DNA of 64,000 bases from Phyllobacterium sp. YR531 (GCF_000282595.1 NZ_AKIZ01000015.1:124001-188000), one strand, 5' to 3'; positions 1-9,452 are shown, counted from the first letter of the stretch. Program-made: numbers and translations. Notes: generated by a model from the letters alone, not told the origin.

Positions 1-1
1 C

Positions 2-400
2 ATCGCACCGACATTATTCGGGGTTGCGCTGCTCTGCTGCGGCATTAATTCTACCGTCACCGCCACATTGGCCGGACAGATCGTGATGGAAGGCTTTCTT
101 CACATCAAACTGTCACCATGGCTGCGACGCCTTATCACCCGAGGCATCGCCATTGTTCCGGCAGCCATTGTTACAATCTGGTTTGGCGATGAAGGCACCG
201 CCAGACTACTGATCCTGACGCAGGTCGTGCTCAGCCTTCAACTGTCATTTGCCGTTTTTCCCTTGGTGATATTCACCGCAAGCAAGACGAAAATGGGTGA
301 GCTTGTGTCACCGCGCTGGCTTTCGGCATTCGCCATGTTCATCGCAATTGTCATTGCACTGCTGAACGTGAAACTGCTCAGCGATTTTGTTATCGGCTGA
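2..400 (+). CDS. mntH: Divalent metal (Mn2+) transporter, NRAMP family, 3' part
   Basis: The window opens inside this gene; the frame is open from base 2 to the TGA at 398-400, giving the last 132 residues. The segment [17 protein letters not shown] followed by PWLRRLITR is the conserved late-helix region of NRAMP transporters, and two more hydrophobic helices run to the C-terminus. Family members are inner-membrane proton-coupled importers of Mn2+ (also Fe2+). Its stop codon is immediately followed, without a single spacer base, by the stop codon of the convergent hydroxylase gene, so no separate terminator fits between them. Start and promoter lie outside the window. Family identity is firm; metal preference is inferred from the family. 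Confidence 0.9.
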   Translation: MAPTLFGVALLCCGINSTVTATLAGQIVMEGFLHIKLSPWLRRLITRGIAIVPAAIVTIWFGDEGTARLLILTQVVLSLQLSFAVFPLVIFTASKTKMGELVSPRWLSAFAMFIAIVIALLNVKLLSDFVIG

Positions 401-1600
401 TCATTGCTGACCTGCGTTCCGGGCGGAGAGGCGAAAGCCGCTTCCCGGGCGCAATCCCTCACGCATCACAAAGCTGCGCAATGGTGAAAAGGCGCGCAAA
501 AGCTCCAACCCGCCGCTGCGAACCATCTGTACAGGTAGGAAATCCGACAGGAGGGAGCGATTCAGCGCATCAACAGCGCCGGTACGGGCAAGAATATCCG
601 GGCTGCGCTTACGATTGTAGGCGGATATGACACTCGCGGAACCCAAATCCTCACCATCTTCCGGCAGTGTTTCGGTAAGGGCCTCTACGTCCCGAATGCC
701 GAGATTGAGACCCTGCGCACCAATTGGCGGAAACACATGGGCTGACTCACCAGCCAAAAAGATACGGTTTCGTGCAAACGAAGTGGGTACGAGGCCGGAC
801 AGTGGCCAGCTTTGCGGTGCTACCTCTATCGTGACTGCGCCCAGCATGGACTGCATCCGCTCTTCCACGCGCTTCGCCAGTTCGTCGCGATCCAATACGA
901 GTAGCTCAGCGGCCATTTCCGGCGTGGTAACCCAGACAAGGCTGGAACGCTGCCCCTGAAGCGGGACAATAGTGAACGGGCCATATTCCGTATGAAATTC
1001 AGTTGAAATGTCATGATGATCGCGCGTATGAGCAAAACTTAAAACCACTGCGGTCTGGTTATAGCTCCAGGTGCGGGCGGTGATCCCGGCAGCATCGCGG
1101 GCCAGAGAAGACCGACCATCAGCAGCCACAATTGCATTGGCCGTCAAGGTCGAGCCATCACCAGTTTCTACCAGGACGGTCTCTCCTGCATGGTCGTATT
1201 TCACGATGGGCACAGCACGGTGCTCTACAGTTGATTTCTTCATTGCGTCGCTGAGCACCGCGGTGAGTGTGCTGTTAGCAATATTATAGCCAAAGGCAGG
1301 CTCACCGATCTCGGTGGCTTCAAACGTAACTGAAGGGCTTCTGACAAGGCGTCTCGTGCCATCGAGAATACGCATTGTAGTCATCGGCGCTGCATGTGGT
1401 TCAATATCTGTCCAAAGATCGACGCTTTGCAAAAAATGGATGGCCGGCATCATCAATGCGGTGGTGCGCTTGTCGCTGCTGCCGGGCATTTCCCCCAGAT
1501 TGATAACGTTATGCCCTGACTTCGCCAAAGAGAGAGCTGCGATCAATCCAACATGACCTGCACCCGCCACAATGATTGGATCGGTAATGGTATTGGTCAT
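401..1600 (-). CDS. UbiH/UbiF/COQ6-family FAD-dependent monooxygenase
   Basis: A 399-residue flavoprotein hydroxylase of the ubiquinone-biosynthesis type. The N-terminus has a Rossmann GxGxxG (AGAGHVG, about residues 12-18), and the second FAD motif reads FLAGESAHVFPPIGAQGLN, with the GE(S/A)AH variant I associate with alphaproteobacterial members instead of GDAAH. The family hydroxylates the polyprenylated benzene ring of ubiquinone precursors at the inner membrane. I chose the ATG at 1600 because GGAG sits 6 nt before it; an in-frame ATG 12 nt upstream (1612) is preceded by a poorer site. It is a single gene, convergent with mntH and divergent from pcs. Which ring position it hydroxylates cannot be read from sequence, so no symbol is assigned. 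Confidence 0.88.
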   Translation of the reverse strand: MTNTITDPIIVAGAGHVGLIAALSLAKSGHNVINLGEMPGSSDKRTTALMMPAIHFLQSVDLWTDIEPHAAPMTTMRILDGTRRLVRSPSVTFEATEIGEPAFGYNIANSTLTAVLSDAMKKSTVEHRAVPIVKYDHAGETVLVETGDGSTLTANAIVAADGRSSLARDAAGITARTWSYNQTAVVLSFAHTRDHHDISTEFHTEYGPFTIVPLQGQRSSLVWVTTPEMAAELLVLDRDELAKRVEERMQSMLGAVTIEVAPQSWPLSGLVPTSFARNRIFLAGESAHVFPPIGAQGLNLGIRDVEALTETLPEDGEDLGSASVISAYNRKRSPDILARTGAVDALNRSLLSDFLPVQMVRSGGLELLRAFSPLRSFVMREGLRPGSGFRLSARNAGQQ

Positions 1601-1710
1601 GGTTTTCTCCATTTCATAGCTTTCAACAGCTTATATATGCTTCTTTGCTTGCACTTTGGGCCATTTTCAAGAAAAGCTGCTCACAAAATGCTCGGCATGC
1701 GTAAGATATA

Positions 1711-2505
1711 ATGGCGAGCAGACAATTATCATGCAGCAGATTGGCGCGGACTGTGAAAAAACCAACTTTACCCAAGGGCATAAAGCCCAAGAAGGTTACT
1801 GCACCGCAGGCAAAAGCATTCTCCGTTCATCTTCTCACAGCCTCAGGTTCATTTCTGGCTTTTCTTTCCGTGGTAGCAGCCAGCGAGGAAAGTTGGACTG
1901 CAATGTTCTGGTGGCTGGGTCTGGCGCTTTTTGTTGATGGCATTGACGGGCCAATCGCTCGCAAGCTCGATGTCAAATATGTGCTGCCCAACTGGTCGGG
2001 CGAATTGCTCGATAATATTATCGACTACATGACCTACGTGCTCATTCCCGCTTTTGCGCTTTATCAGCGTGGTTTCATGGGCGAGGGGCTATCATTTCTG
2101 GCAGCCGCCATCATCGTCGTTTCAAGCGCTATTTACTACGCCGATACAGGCATGAAGACCAAAGAGAACTTTTTCAAAGGTTTTCCGGTCGTGTGGAACA
2201 TGGTCGTTTTTACACTGTTTATCGTACGACCAGGTGAATGGGTTGCTTTCGCTATCGTCCTCGCCGCAGCGATCGTCTCCTTCCTGCCGATCTATTTCCT
2301 TCATCCAGTGCGTGTACAAAGATTGCGGCCGCTTAATCTGGCCATATTCTTTGGCTGGTGTGCACTCGGTGCTATTTCGCTCTATCAGCAGCTGGATTCA
2401 CCCTTGTGGGTTCGCGTTGGTATTTCGGTGACCGGTATATATCTCTTCTGCATCGGTGCCGTAATGCAGGCATTTCCTAATCTTGGACGTACGGAGAAAG
2501 CATGA
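1711..2505 (+). CDS. pcs: Phosphatidylcholine synthase (CDP-alcohol phosphotransferase)
   Basis: Condenses CDP-diacylglycerol with choline to make phosphatidylcholine in the inner membrane, the Pcs route known from Sinorhizobium and Brucella. The CDP-alcohol phosphotransferase motif is intact (D76, D79-G80, A83-R84, G97, D101, D105), with the longer spacing between AR and G typical of Pcs. Several membrane helices follow, as do the family stretches FPVVWNMVVFTLF and FLHPVRVQRLRPLNL. From the ATG the protein is 264 residues, slightly long for the family; an in-frame GTG at 1753 would give a more usual length of 250. The gene overlaps the next one by 4 nt (ATGA), so the two are translationally coupled. 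Confidence 0.93.
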   Translation: MASRQLSCSRLARTVKKPTLPKGIKPKKVTAPQAKAFSVHLLTASGSFLAFLSVVAASEESWTAMFWWLGLALFVDGIDGPIARKLDVKYVLPNWSGELLDNIIDYMTYVLIPAFALYQRGFMGEGLSFLAAAIIVVSSAIYYADTGMKTKENFFKGFPVVWNMVVFTLFIVRPGEWVAFAIVLAAAIVSFLPIYFLHPVRVQRLRPLNLAIFFGWCALGAISLYQQLDSPLWVRVGISVTGIYLFCIGAVMQAFPNLGRTEKA

Positions 2506-3482
2506 TGGTCAAAGCCATTCGGGTACATCAGACGGGCGGCCCCGAGGTTCTGACCTATGAGGATGTCTCAATTGCTGCGCCGGGTCCTGGCGAGGTTCAT
2601 ATCCGTAATGAGGCCATCGGCCTGAATTTCCTAGACGTTTATTTTCGTACCGGGCTTTATCCGGCTCCTAAAGGCCTCCCTTTTGTACCGGGTAATGAAG
2701 GAGCAGGCGTCGTACTGTCTGTTGGTCCTGATGTGCAGGAGTTCAAGCAGGGGGACCGGGTCGCATATGCTGACCCTATGGGCTCCTATGCGCAAGAACG
2801 CCTGATTCCAGCTGCGCGGTTGGTGAAGCTGCCCGATGTTATCGGGTTTGAACAGGCTGCCTCGATGATGCTCAAGGGGATGACTGCACAATACCTTTTG
2901 CGGCAGACTTTCCCGGTAAAGAAAGGCAATACCATCCTGTTCCATGCCGCCGCTGGAGGCGTTGGCCTGATTGCCGGTCAATGGGCAAAACACCTTGGAG
3001 CGACAGTCATCGGCACGGCCGGTTCTGACGAAAAGGTCCAGCTGGCGTTGGAGCACGGGTATGACCACGTTATCAACTATCGCTCCGAAAACTTCGTTGA
3101 GCGCGTAAAAGATCTTACCGGCGGCAAGGGTGTCGATGTTGTCTATGATTCCGTTGGCAAGGATACGTTTGATGGATCGCTGGATTGCCTGCGCCCACTA
3201 GGCATGCTGGTTTGCTTTGGCCAGTCCTCAGGTCCGGTTCCACCATTTGACCTTGGCATTCTGGCACGCAAAGGATCGCTGTTTTTGTCGCGGCCCACGC
3301 TGGTAACGTATGTAGCGGCACGCGAAGCATTGGTGAAAGCATCGAGCGAGTTATTTGACCTCGTTGCAAAGGGTGTAATCCGCATCGAAGTGGGGCAAAG
3401 CTTTCCACTGAAAGATGCAGCTACGGCTCATCGCGAGCTTGAATCGCGCAAAACAACGGGAACAACTGTGCTTATTCCTTAA
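2502..3482 (+). CDS. qor: Quinone oxidoreductase, zeta-crystallin type (MDR superfamily)
   Basis: NADPH-dependent quinone reductase of the zinc-free medium-chain dehydrogenase group. Visible features are the N-terminal GroES-like domain with GLNFLDVYFRTGLY, the nucleotide-binding AAAGGVGLIAGQWAKHLG at about residues 150-167, and the typical C-terminal DAATAHRELESRKTTGT. The cysteines that bind zinc in alcohol dehydrogenases are absent. Length (326) is normal. GGAGAAAGC precedes the ATG, which overlaps the pcs stop. Pairing with a membrane phospholipid synthase is not functionally obvious. A promoter for the next operon is expected in the 115-nt gap downstream. Confidence 0.9.
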   Translation: MMVKAIRVHQTGGPEVLTYEDVSIAAPGPGEVHIRNEAIGLNFLDVYFRTGLYPAPKGLPFVPGNEGAGVVLSVGPDVQEFKQGDRVAYADPMGSYAQERLIPAARLVKLPDVIGFEQAASMMLKGMTAQYLLRQTFPVKKGNTILFHAAAGGVGLIAGQWAKHLGATVIGTAGSDEKVQLALEHGYDHVINYRSENFVERVKDLTGGKGVDVVYDSVGKDTFDGSLDCLRPLGMLVCFGQSSGPVPPFDLGILARKGSLFLSRPTLVTYVAAREALVKASSELFDLVAKGVIRIEVGQSFPLKDAATAHRELESRKTTGTTVLIP

Positions 3483-3597
3483 GCCATTTTTGCCGATGCA
3501 CGAATAATGTGCGCAAATAGCCGCAATATACAAATTACGCTTCCCAAGCGGATTATGCCTGACATAGGATCAAACACGGTCTTGGCCGCGGGGAACT

Positions 3598-5184
3598 ATG
3601 ACAACGACAACAATAAAAGACGGCTCCGAAAATCCGCTACTGGAAGCAGACAAGCTCACCAAAATTTTCGGAACATTGAAGGCGTGTGACGCAATCGACC
3701 TGACAATCGGTAAAGGCGAAATTCATGCCTTGCTGGGCGAAAATGGTGCAGGGAAATCCACGCTTGTCAAAATGCTGTTTGGCGCGCTGCAGCCCACATC
3801 CGGCGGCATATCCTGGAAAGGCGAGCCTGTAACGGTATCAAGCCCTGCTGTCGGAAGATCGCTTGGCATCGGTATGGTTTTTCAGCATTTTTCGCTTTTC
3901 GATGCGCTGACTGCAGCAGAAAACATTGCGCTTTCACTTGATGAGAAAGCACCTTTGGACAGTATTGCCGAGCGTGCCAGAGAGATTGGCCAGACCTATG
4001 GTTTGCCAGTAGATCCGGATGCATTGGTAGGCGATCTTTCTGTGGGTGAACGCCAGCGTATCGAGATCATCCGCTGCCTTCTGCAAAATCCCGATCTGAT
4101 TATCCTCGATGAGCCAACCTCCGTGCTTACACCACAGGAAGCTGACCTGCTGTTCCTGACACTGGAAAGGCTGCGCTCTGAGGGAAAGTCTATTCTTTAC
4201 ATCAGCCATAGGCTCGAAGAGGTGCGTCGCCTTTGTGACCGCGCAACTGTTCTGAGGCATGGCAAAGTAGTCAGTCATTGTGATCCGCGAGGCGAAACAG
4301 CATCGTCTCTTGCGCGCATGATGGTGGGAAGCGACATTCACGTTATTGAACGCCCGTCCGTAGAAAAGTTGGCCAATAAACCGACACCGCTGCTCCAAAT
4401 CAACGGATTATCACAGAAGCCGCGCGGGCCGTTTTCAGTCGCATTGCATAACATAAATCTCGTGGTTAATTCCGGCGAAGTGCTTGGTATTGCTGGCGTA
4501 GCAGGCAACGGGCAGGGCGAGCTATTTGATGCGATCTCAGGAGAGGTGCGTCAGGAACAGGCTGGAAAAGTTACAATTCGAAGCACGGATGCCAGTCTTT
4601 TGGGTATTTCGGCGCGCCGCAAACTTGGAGCAGCATTCGTGCCGGAAGAGCGCTTGGGTCATGGGGCGGTGCCGGATATGGCTCTGACCCAAAACCTTCT
4701 GCTTTCCCGCCACTCGACGGACAAAAAAGTGTTTGTATCGGGCGGGCTGCTTAAACTCGTTGCGCAGTCCAGCCTCGCAACGGCGGCAAAGCGCATCATA
4801 TCCAGAATGGACGTGCGGAAAAGCGCCGATAATCCTGATGCTTCCGCACTTTCGGGTGGAAATTTGCAGAAGTTTCTCATTGGAAGAGAGCTTGATCGCG
4901 CGCCGTCCGTATTGGTCGTCAATCAACCCACCTGGGGCGTTGATGCCGGGGCAGCGGCGCTCATTCGGCAGGCCTTGGTGAATCTTGCACGTAGTGGCTC
5001 CGCTGTTGTCGTCATCAGTCAAGACCTCGATGAATTGTTTGAAATTTCAGACATGATGGCTGCCATGGTTCACGGAAGATTGTCCCAATCCGTACCTATT
5101 GAAGCAATGAATATGGAGCGTGCAGGCCTGATGATGGGCGGCGCTGACGCATCTTCCGGCCCCATTCACGTTGGAGCAGCCTGA
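3598..5184 (+). CDS. BMP-type nucleoside/purine ABC importer, ATP-binding protein (two NBDs)
   Basis: Cytoplasmic ATPase of a carbohydrate-uptake-2/BMP-family importer (YufO/NupO-like), 528 residues with two fused nucleotide-binding domains. NBD1 has Walker A GENGAGKST (about residue 49), signature LSVGERQRIEI and Walker B LIILDEPTSVLTP. NBD2 has the degenerate Walker A usual for this group (AGNGQGE) and signature LSGGNLQKFL. GGGGAACT precedes the ATG. It is first in a four-gene operon with two permeases and a BMP binding protein. Family members in other bacteria import purine nucleosides; the exact substrate here is not readable. Confidence 0.93.
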   Translation: MTTTTIKDGSENPLLEADKLTKIFGTLKACDAIDLTIGKGEIHALLGENGAGKSTLVKMLFGALQPTSGGISWKGEPVTVSSPAVGRSLGIGMVFQHFSLFDALTAAENIALSLDEKAPLDSIAERAREIGQTYGLPVDPDALVGDLSVGERQRIEIIRCLLQNPDLIILDEPTSVLTPQEADLLFLTLERLRSEGKSILYISHRLEEVRRLCDRATVLRHGKVVSHCDPRGETASSLARMMVGSDIHVIERPSVEKLANKPTPLLQINGLSQKPRGPFSVALHNINLVVNSGEVLGIAGVAGNGQGELFDAISGEVRQEQAGKVTIRSTDASLLGISARRKLGAAFVPEERLGHGAVPDMALTQNLLLSRHSTDKKVFVSGGLLKLVAQSSLATAAKRIISRMDVRKSADNPDASALSGGNLQKFLIGRELDRAPSVLVVNQPTWGVDAGAAALIRQALVNLARSGSAVVVISQDLDELFEISDMMAAMVHGRLSQSVPIEAMNMERAGLMMGGADASSGPIHVGAA

Positions 5185-6275
5185 TGCGTATAGAACTTGT
5201 CAGGCGTCCGCAGCATTCAGCATTGTTCAGTGCTTTATCACCCTTTATCGCATTGCTTTTAACGCTGATTGCCGGGGCGATCCTGTTTTCAATATTGGGA
5301 AAAAACCCATTTGCAGCGCTCTATTCCTATTTCATAGAGCCGTTGACCGAAATCTGGTCCATCCACGAATTGCTCATAAAAGCTGCTCCGCTGATCCTCA
5401 TAGCCGTCGGGCTATCTGTCTGTTTTCTTTCAAACAACTGGAATATCGGTGCCGAGGGACAGTTTATTGCGGGAGGCATCGCAGGTTCAATTCTTCCTAT
5501 TGTATTTCCCGATTTTCAGGGCTGGTACGTCCTGCCTATCATGCTGCTTCTCGGGATGGCCGGTGGTGCCGCCTATGCTACAATCCCGGCATTACTGAAA
5601 GTGCGCTTCAACACCAATGAAATCCTGACCAGCCTGATGCTGGTTTATGTGGCGCAGCTATTTCTTGACTGGCTTGTTCGTGGACCGTGGCGTAATCCGC
5701 AAGGGTACAATTTTCCCGAAACAATCCAGTTCAATGCGAGTGCGATTCTGCCGGAAATATGGACCGAGTCGGGCAGAGCACATTGGGGTTTCATTCTTGC
5801 CCTGATTGCTGCACTTGCAGTGTGGTTCACACTATCGCGAACATTAAGCGGCTTTGAAATCAAGGTTTTTGGCCGTAGTGCAAGGGCAGGACGTTTCGCC
5901 GGTTTCAGCGCCGGGCGACTGACATTCTTTGCATTTTTGATCTCGGGCGCTTTGGCAGGACTAGCAGGAATAGCCGAGGTTTCGGGCGCTGTCGGGCAGC
6001 TTCGCACCAGCATTTCGCCGGGTTACGGCTTTACGGCAATTATCGTTGCATTCCTTGGCAGGCTCAATCCGCTAGGGATCGTTGCAGCAGGACTGGTACT
6101 CGCTTTGACCTATCTTGGAGGTGAGGCAGCCCAAATATCATTGGGTATTTCGGAGAAGTCGGCTCGAATATTCCAAGGCATAATGCTGTTTTTTATCCTC
6201 GCCAGTGACACCCTGATTTATTATCGCATCCGGATTGTGTCCCGTTTGGGCGACACAGCGGCGAAAGGCGCGTGA
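5184..6275 (+). CDS. BMP-type ABC importer, permease 1
   Basis: Inner-membrane permease (363 residues, about 8-10 hydrophobic helices) of the BPD_transp_2/YufP type. Conserved segments include NWNIGAEGQFIAGGI near residue 90 and the cytoplasmic coupling stretch VFGRSARAGRFAGF. Its ATG shares one base with the ATPase stop codon (TGATG), so translation is coupled. It forms the transmembrane pore with the second permease encoded directly downstream. Confidence 0.92.
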   Translation: MRIELVRRPQHSALFSALSPFIALLLTLIAGAILFSILGKNPFAALYSYFIEPLTEIWSIHELLIKAAPLILIAVGLSVCFLSNNWNIGAEGQFIAGGIAGSILPIVFPDFQGWYVLPIMLLLGMAGGAAYATIPALLKVRFNTNEILTSLMLVYVAQLFLDWLVRGPWRNPQGYNFPETIQFNASAILPEIWTESGRAHWGFILALIAALAVWFTLSRTLSGFEIKVFGRSARAGRFAGFSAGRLTFFAFLISGALAGLAGIAEVSGAVGQLRTSISPGYGFTAIIVAFLGRLNPLGIVAAGLVLALTYLGGEAAQISLGISEKSARIFQGIMLFFILASDTLIYYRIRIVSRLGDTAAKGA

Positions 6276-6276
6276 A

Positions 6277-7197
6277 ATGACGATGTTCGAGGCCATATTA
6301 CTGACGATTGCAACGGCCGCTACGCCGCTGCTGATCGCTGCCTTGGGCGAGCTTGTCGTCGAACGTTCAGGTGTTCTCAATCTGGGCGTTGAGGGCATGA
6401 TGATCATGGGCGCTGTTTCGGGTTTTGCGGCCGCCCAAATGACCGGATCTGCCTGGCTCGGACTGCTTGCAGCAGTGCTTGCAGGAGCAGCGTTTTCTTT
6501 GCTTTTCGGGTTTCTGACGCTGACGCTGGCGACCAATCAGGTCGCTACGGGATTGGCGCTCACCTTGCTTGGTCTGGGTGCTTCAGCGATGATTGGCGAA
6601 AGCTTCGTCGGCCTGCCGGGAATTCGTATGCAATCGCTTTATATTCAAGGGCTTACGGATATTCCCTATGTTGGAAAGTTTCTTTTCGGACAAGATCCGA
6701 TCTTCTATTTATCCATCTTTTTGACTGCTGCAGTGGCGTGGTTCCTGTTTAAAACCCGCGCTGGACTGACGCTTCGGTCTGTCGGCGATAACCACACATC
6801 GGCTCATGCTTTAGGTGTGCCGGTGATCAGGATTCGCTACCTCGCAGTGCTGTTTGGCGGCGCTTGTGCCGGCCTTGCGGGTGCACAGCTTTCACTGGTT
6901 TATGTGCCGCAATGGGTCGAAAACATGAGCTCAGGCCGTGGCTGGATCGCCTTGGCCTTGGTGGTATTCGCCTCTTGGCGGCCTTGGCGCATTCTCGCTG
7001 GTGCCTATCTGTTTGGCGCAGTGACCATTGGTCAGCTTCACGCGCAAGCTTTGGGAATTGGGGTGCCTTCGCAGCTAATGTCGGCACTGCCTTATCTTGC
7101 TACGATAATCGTCCTGGTGTTGATTTCCAGAAACAAGCGCCTGACGCTAATGAACACGCCAACATCACTTGGCAAAGCTTTTGTCCCTGACCGCTGA
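6277..7197 (+). CDS. BMP-type ABC importer, permease 2
   Basis: Second permease of the importer (306 residues, YufQ-like). The start is set at the ATG at 6277, one base after the stop of permease 1; the longer open frame from 6235 would overlap that gene by 41 nt and lacks family similarity there. Landmarks are VERSGVLNLGVEGMMIMGA near residue 30 and LRSVGDNHTSAHALGV near residue 170, both typical of this family. It works with the upstream permease and ATPase in the inner membrane. Confidence 0.92.
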   Translation: MTMFEAILLTIATAATPLLIAALGELVVERSGVLNLGVEGMMIMGAVSGFAAAQMTGSAWLGLLAAVLAGAAFSLLFGFLTLTLATNQVATGLALTLLGLGASAMIGESFVGLPGIRMQSLYIQGLTDIPYVGKFLFGQDPIFYLSIFLTAAVAWFLFKTRAGLTLRSVGDNHTSAHALGVPVIRIRYLAVLFGGACAGLAGAQLSLVYVPQWVENMSSGRGWIALALVVFASWRPWRILAGAYLFGAVTIGQLHAQALGIGVPSQLMSALPYLATIIVLVLISRNKRLTLMNTPTSLGKAFVPDR

Positions 7198-7252
7198 TTG
7201 CAGCAGGGACCAAGAAGAACAACGCATTGCTTTAACAGAGAGGTGAACTTCA

Positions 7253-8335
7253 ATGAAAAAAATGATTATGGGGCTGACCATAGCAGCAGCTCTAGGTGCA
7301 GCCAGCTTCGCTGCAACAGGTGCAGCCTTTGCAGCGGAAAAACTGAAAATTGGTTTTATCTATATCGGACCACCCGGCGACTTTGGCTGGACCTATCAGC
7401 ATGATCAGGGCCGTAAGGAAATGGAGAAAGCGCTCGGCGATCAGGTTGAGACAACTTTCCTTGAAAGCGTACCGGAAGGTGCCGACGCAGAGCGTTCGAT
7501 CGAGCGACTGGCACGCGCCGGCAACAAGCTGATTTTCACAACCTCATTTGGATATATGGACCCGACAATCAAGGTTGCGCAGAAGTTTCCGGATGTGAAG
7601 TTCGAACATGCAACGGGCTATAAAACCTCTGAAAACGTTTCGGTTTATAATTCCCGCTTCTATGAAGGCCGTTATGTACAGGGCGTAATTGCTGCAAAAC
7701 TGTCAAAGGTTGGCGTTGCCGGGTATATCGGTTCTTTCCCGATCCCTGAAGTCGTGCAAGGCATCAATGCATTCATGCTCGGCGCTCAGTCGGTCAATCC
7801 TGATTTCAAGGTCAAGGTTATTTGGGCGAACTCCTGGTTCGATCCGGGCAAGGAAGCCGACGCGGCCAAGGCTCTCGTCGATCAGGGCGTGGACATCATC
7901 ACGCAGCATACGGATTCGACAGCTCCCATGCAGGTCGCGTCCGAGCGCAAGATCAAGGCTTTCGGTCAGGCCTCCGACATGATCAAGTTCGGTCCGGAGA
8001 CCCAGCTGACATCTATCGTCGACAATTGGGGTCCGTACTACATTGAGCGCGCCAAGGCTGTAATTGATGGCAGCTGGAAGTCGCACAATGTTTTCGAAGG
8101 CATGAAGGAAGGGCTCGTCGTCATGGCGCCGTACACGAACATGCCGGATGATGTGAAGAAGCTCGCCGAGGAGACACAGGCCAAGATCACTTCCGGTGAA
8201 TTGAAGCCATTTACCGGTCCGCTGAAAAAGCAGGATGGCTCTGAATGGTTGAAGGCAGGCGAAACTGCTGACGACAAGACAATCCTGAGCATGAACTTTT
8301 ATGTCGCGGGCGTGGACGACAAGCTTCCGAACTGA
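7253..8335 (+). CDS. BMP-family ABC importer substrate-binding protein
   Basis: Periplasmic binding protein (360 residues) with a clear Sec signal peptide (KK start, Ala-rich core, AFA-A cleavage region near residue 28). The mature part begins KLKIGFIYIGPPGDFGWTYQHDQG, shown here only as the family landmark GPPGDFGWTYQH, characteristic of the BMP/PnrA family that binds nucleosides. AGAGAGGTGAA precedes the ATG. It is the last gene of the importer operon; a strong bidirectional terminator follows 18 nt after the stop. There is no lipobox, unlike many Gram-positive BMP lipoproteins. Confidence 0.93.
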   Translation: MKKMIMGLTIAAALGAASFAATGAAFAAEKLKIGFIYIGPPGDFGWTYQHDQGRKEMEKALGDQVETTFLESVPEGADAERSIERLARAGNKLIFTTSFGYMDPTIKVAQKFPDVKFEHATGYKTSENVSVYNSRFYEGRYVQGVIAAKLSKVGVAGYIGSFPIPEVVQGINAFMLGAQSVNPDFKVKVIWANSWFDPGKEADAAKALVDQGVDIITQHTDSTAPMQVASERKIKAFGQASDMIKFGPETQLTSIVDNWGPYYIERAKAVIDGSWKSHNVFEGMKEGLVVMAPYTNMPDDVKKLAEETQAKITSGELKPFTGPLKKQDGSEWLKAGETADDKTILSMNFYVAGVDDKLPN

Positions 8336-8352
8336 TTTCGGATTCTCCGGAT

Positions 8353-8382
8353 AAAAAAAGGGCGCCCAGAGCGCCCTTTTTT
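8353..8382. terminator. Bidirectional rho-independent terminator
   Basis: A seven-A run (8353-8359), stem GGGCGC (8360-8365), loop CCAGA, stem GCGCCC (8371-8376), then six T (8377-8382). The A and T runs make it functional in both directions, which fits its position between the convergent BMP operon and bfr. Confidence 0.9.
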
Positions 8383-8401
8383 AGCTTTAATGGAAACAGG
8401 A

Positions 8402-8887
8402 TCAGGCTGCTTCGTCTGCCGAAGCGGCATTCAGCATGCCATAGCGTTCGATGCCGATTGCGTTGAGCAGGTCGAGTTGGGTTTCCAGAAAGTCCACATG
8501 GCCTTCTTCATCTTTGAGAAGTTCGTCAAAGAGTTCCTTGGAAACATAGTCGCCCAGTTCGGAGCAGATTTCGCGGGACTTCTTGTAAGAAGCAACTGCG
8601 TCCATTTCACCCTGAAGGTCAGCTTCAAGCACTTCCTTGATGTTCTGGCCAATACGCAGTGCACCAATGGATTGCAGGTTAGGATGGCCTTCAAGGAAAA
8701 TAATGCGCTCTATAATGCGATCTGCGTGCTGCATTTCTTCAATGGATTCAGCACGTTCTTTCTTTGCGAGCTTCTTGAAGCCCCAGTCGTCGAGAAGACG
8801 GAAATGCAACCAATACTGATTGACAGCTCCCAGTTCGAGGAAAAGTGCCTCGTTAAGCCGCTCGATGACCCTTGGATCGCCCTTCAT
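8402..8887 (-). CDS. bfr: Bacterioferritin (haem-containing iron storage)
   Basis: 161-residue 24-mer-forming ferritin that oxidises Fe2+ and stores it as a mineral core in the cytoplasm. Ferroxidase ligands align with E. coli Bfr: E18, E51 and H54 in EEMQHAD, E94 in the DLQGEMDA segment, and the E-H pair in [10 protein letters not shown]. The haem-ligating Met is M52. The N-terminus [15 protein letters not shown] is typical. The upstream bfd reading frame runs 35 nt into this gene, so the two form one translationally coupled unit. An Irr-type box lies far upstream, before bfd. Confidence 0.95.
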   Translation of the reverse strand: MKGDPRVIERLNEALFLELGAVNQYWLHFRLLDDWGFKKLAKKERAESIEEMQHADRIIERIIFLEGHPNLQSIGALRIGQNIKEVLEADLQGEMDAVASYKKSREICSELGDYVSKELFDELLKDEEGHVDFLETQLDLLNAIGIERYGMLNAASADEAA

Positions 8888-9164
8888 GTCGTGAACTCCC
8901 GTATTCGTGTCTTAATGACCGCACACGGTCAATGAACAACACAGCATCGGAGTCGTTCGAACCATGGCGGAGGTGATAATCTTCCGTCACCTTTATGATG
9001 GTTTCGACGACATTTGGGAAGCAGCCGCAGCAGCGGCCACGCTTCTTCAGAGCATGGTAAATTTTGGCAGGAACAAGAAGCTGCCAAGGGTCAGCATCGA
9101 GAAACTCAATGATAGTATTCTCGATCTCTTTTTGTGTAATGATATTGCAATGGCAAACTAGCAT
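8853..9164 (-). CDS. bfd: Bacterioferritin-associated ferredoxin ([2Fe-2S])
   Basis: 103-residue protein with the Bfd cluster ligands: C4-x-C6 at the N-terminus ([10 protein letters not shown]) and C45-C46-G-C48 in the GRCCGCFP segment, fitting the C-x-C ... C-x-x-C pattern. Bfd donates electrons to the haem of bacterioferritin to release stored iron. The C-terminal about 25 residues are polar and extend beyond the usual Bfd core, and the frame overlaps the start of bfr by 35 nt. Immediately adjacent bfr supports the assignment. Confidence 0.9.
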   Translation of the reverse strand: MLVCHCNIITQKEIENTIIEFLDADPWQLLVPAKIYHALKKRGRCCGCFPNVVETIIKVTEDYHLRHGSNDSDAVLFIDRVRSLRHEYGSSRHEGRSKGHRAA

Positions 9165-9215
9165 CGTGTTTTGACGCCGTATTGCGAAGTAGACAAGCCA
9201 TTGGAAATGCTGTGT

Positions 9216-9240
9216 GTTTTCTTGGAAATACCAAGAAAAC
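9216..9240. promoter_or_regulatory. Perfect 10-bp inverted repeat upstream of bfd
   Basis: GTTTTCTTGG (9216-9225), spacer AAATA, CCAAGAAAAC (9231-9240). It lies 52 nt before the bfd start codon. No T-run follows on the minus strand, so an operator or 5'-leader hairpin fits better than a terminator. Confidence 0.5.
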
Positions 9241-9452
9241 GTCGAAGGCGGACCTCAAGCCGGGATTTTGTAGCTGAGAACACGCTCCCGCAAGCGGGTA
9301 ATACTTCCGAACCAGACAATGGTTCCTCCAATCGCAAGGGTTCAAGGCCCAAACATTAAAGGTCATGCGTCTATGCAACGCTGAGCACATAAAACGTATT
9401 TTTGCGGCTTCTGTCAAACGGGCAGGCCAGATTGCGTCATGATTTCAATAGC

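Noticed and set aside
8390-8935. 181-residue open frame opposite bacterioferritin
   Set aside because: Antisense shadow of bfr and bfd; no start signal.
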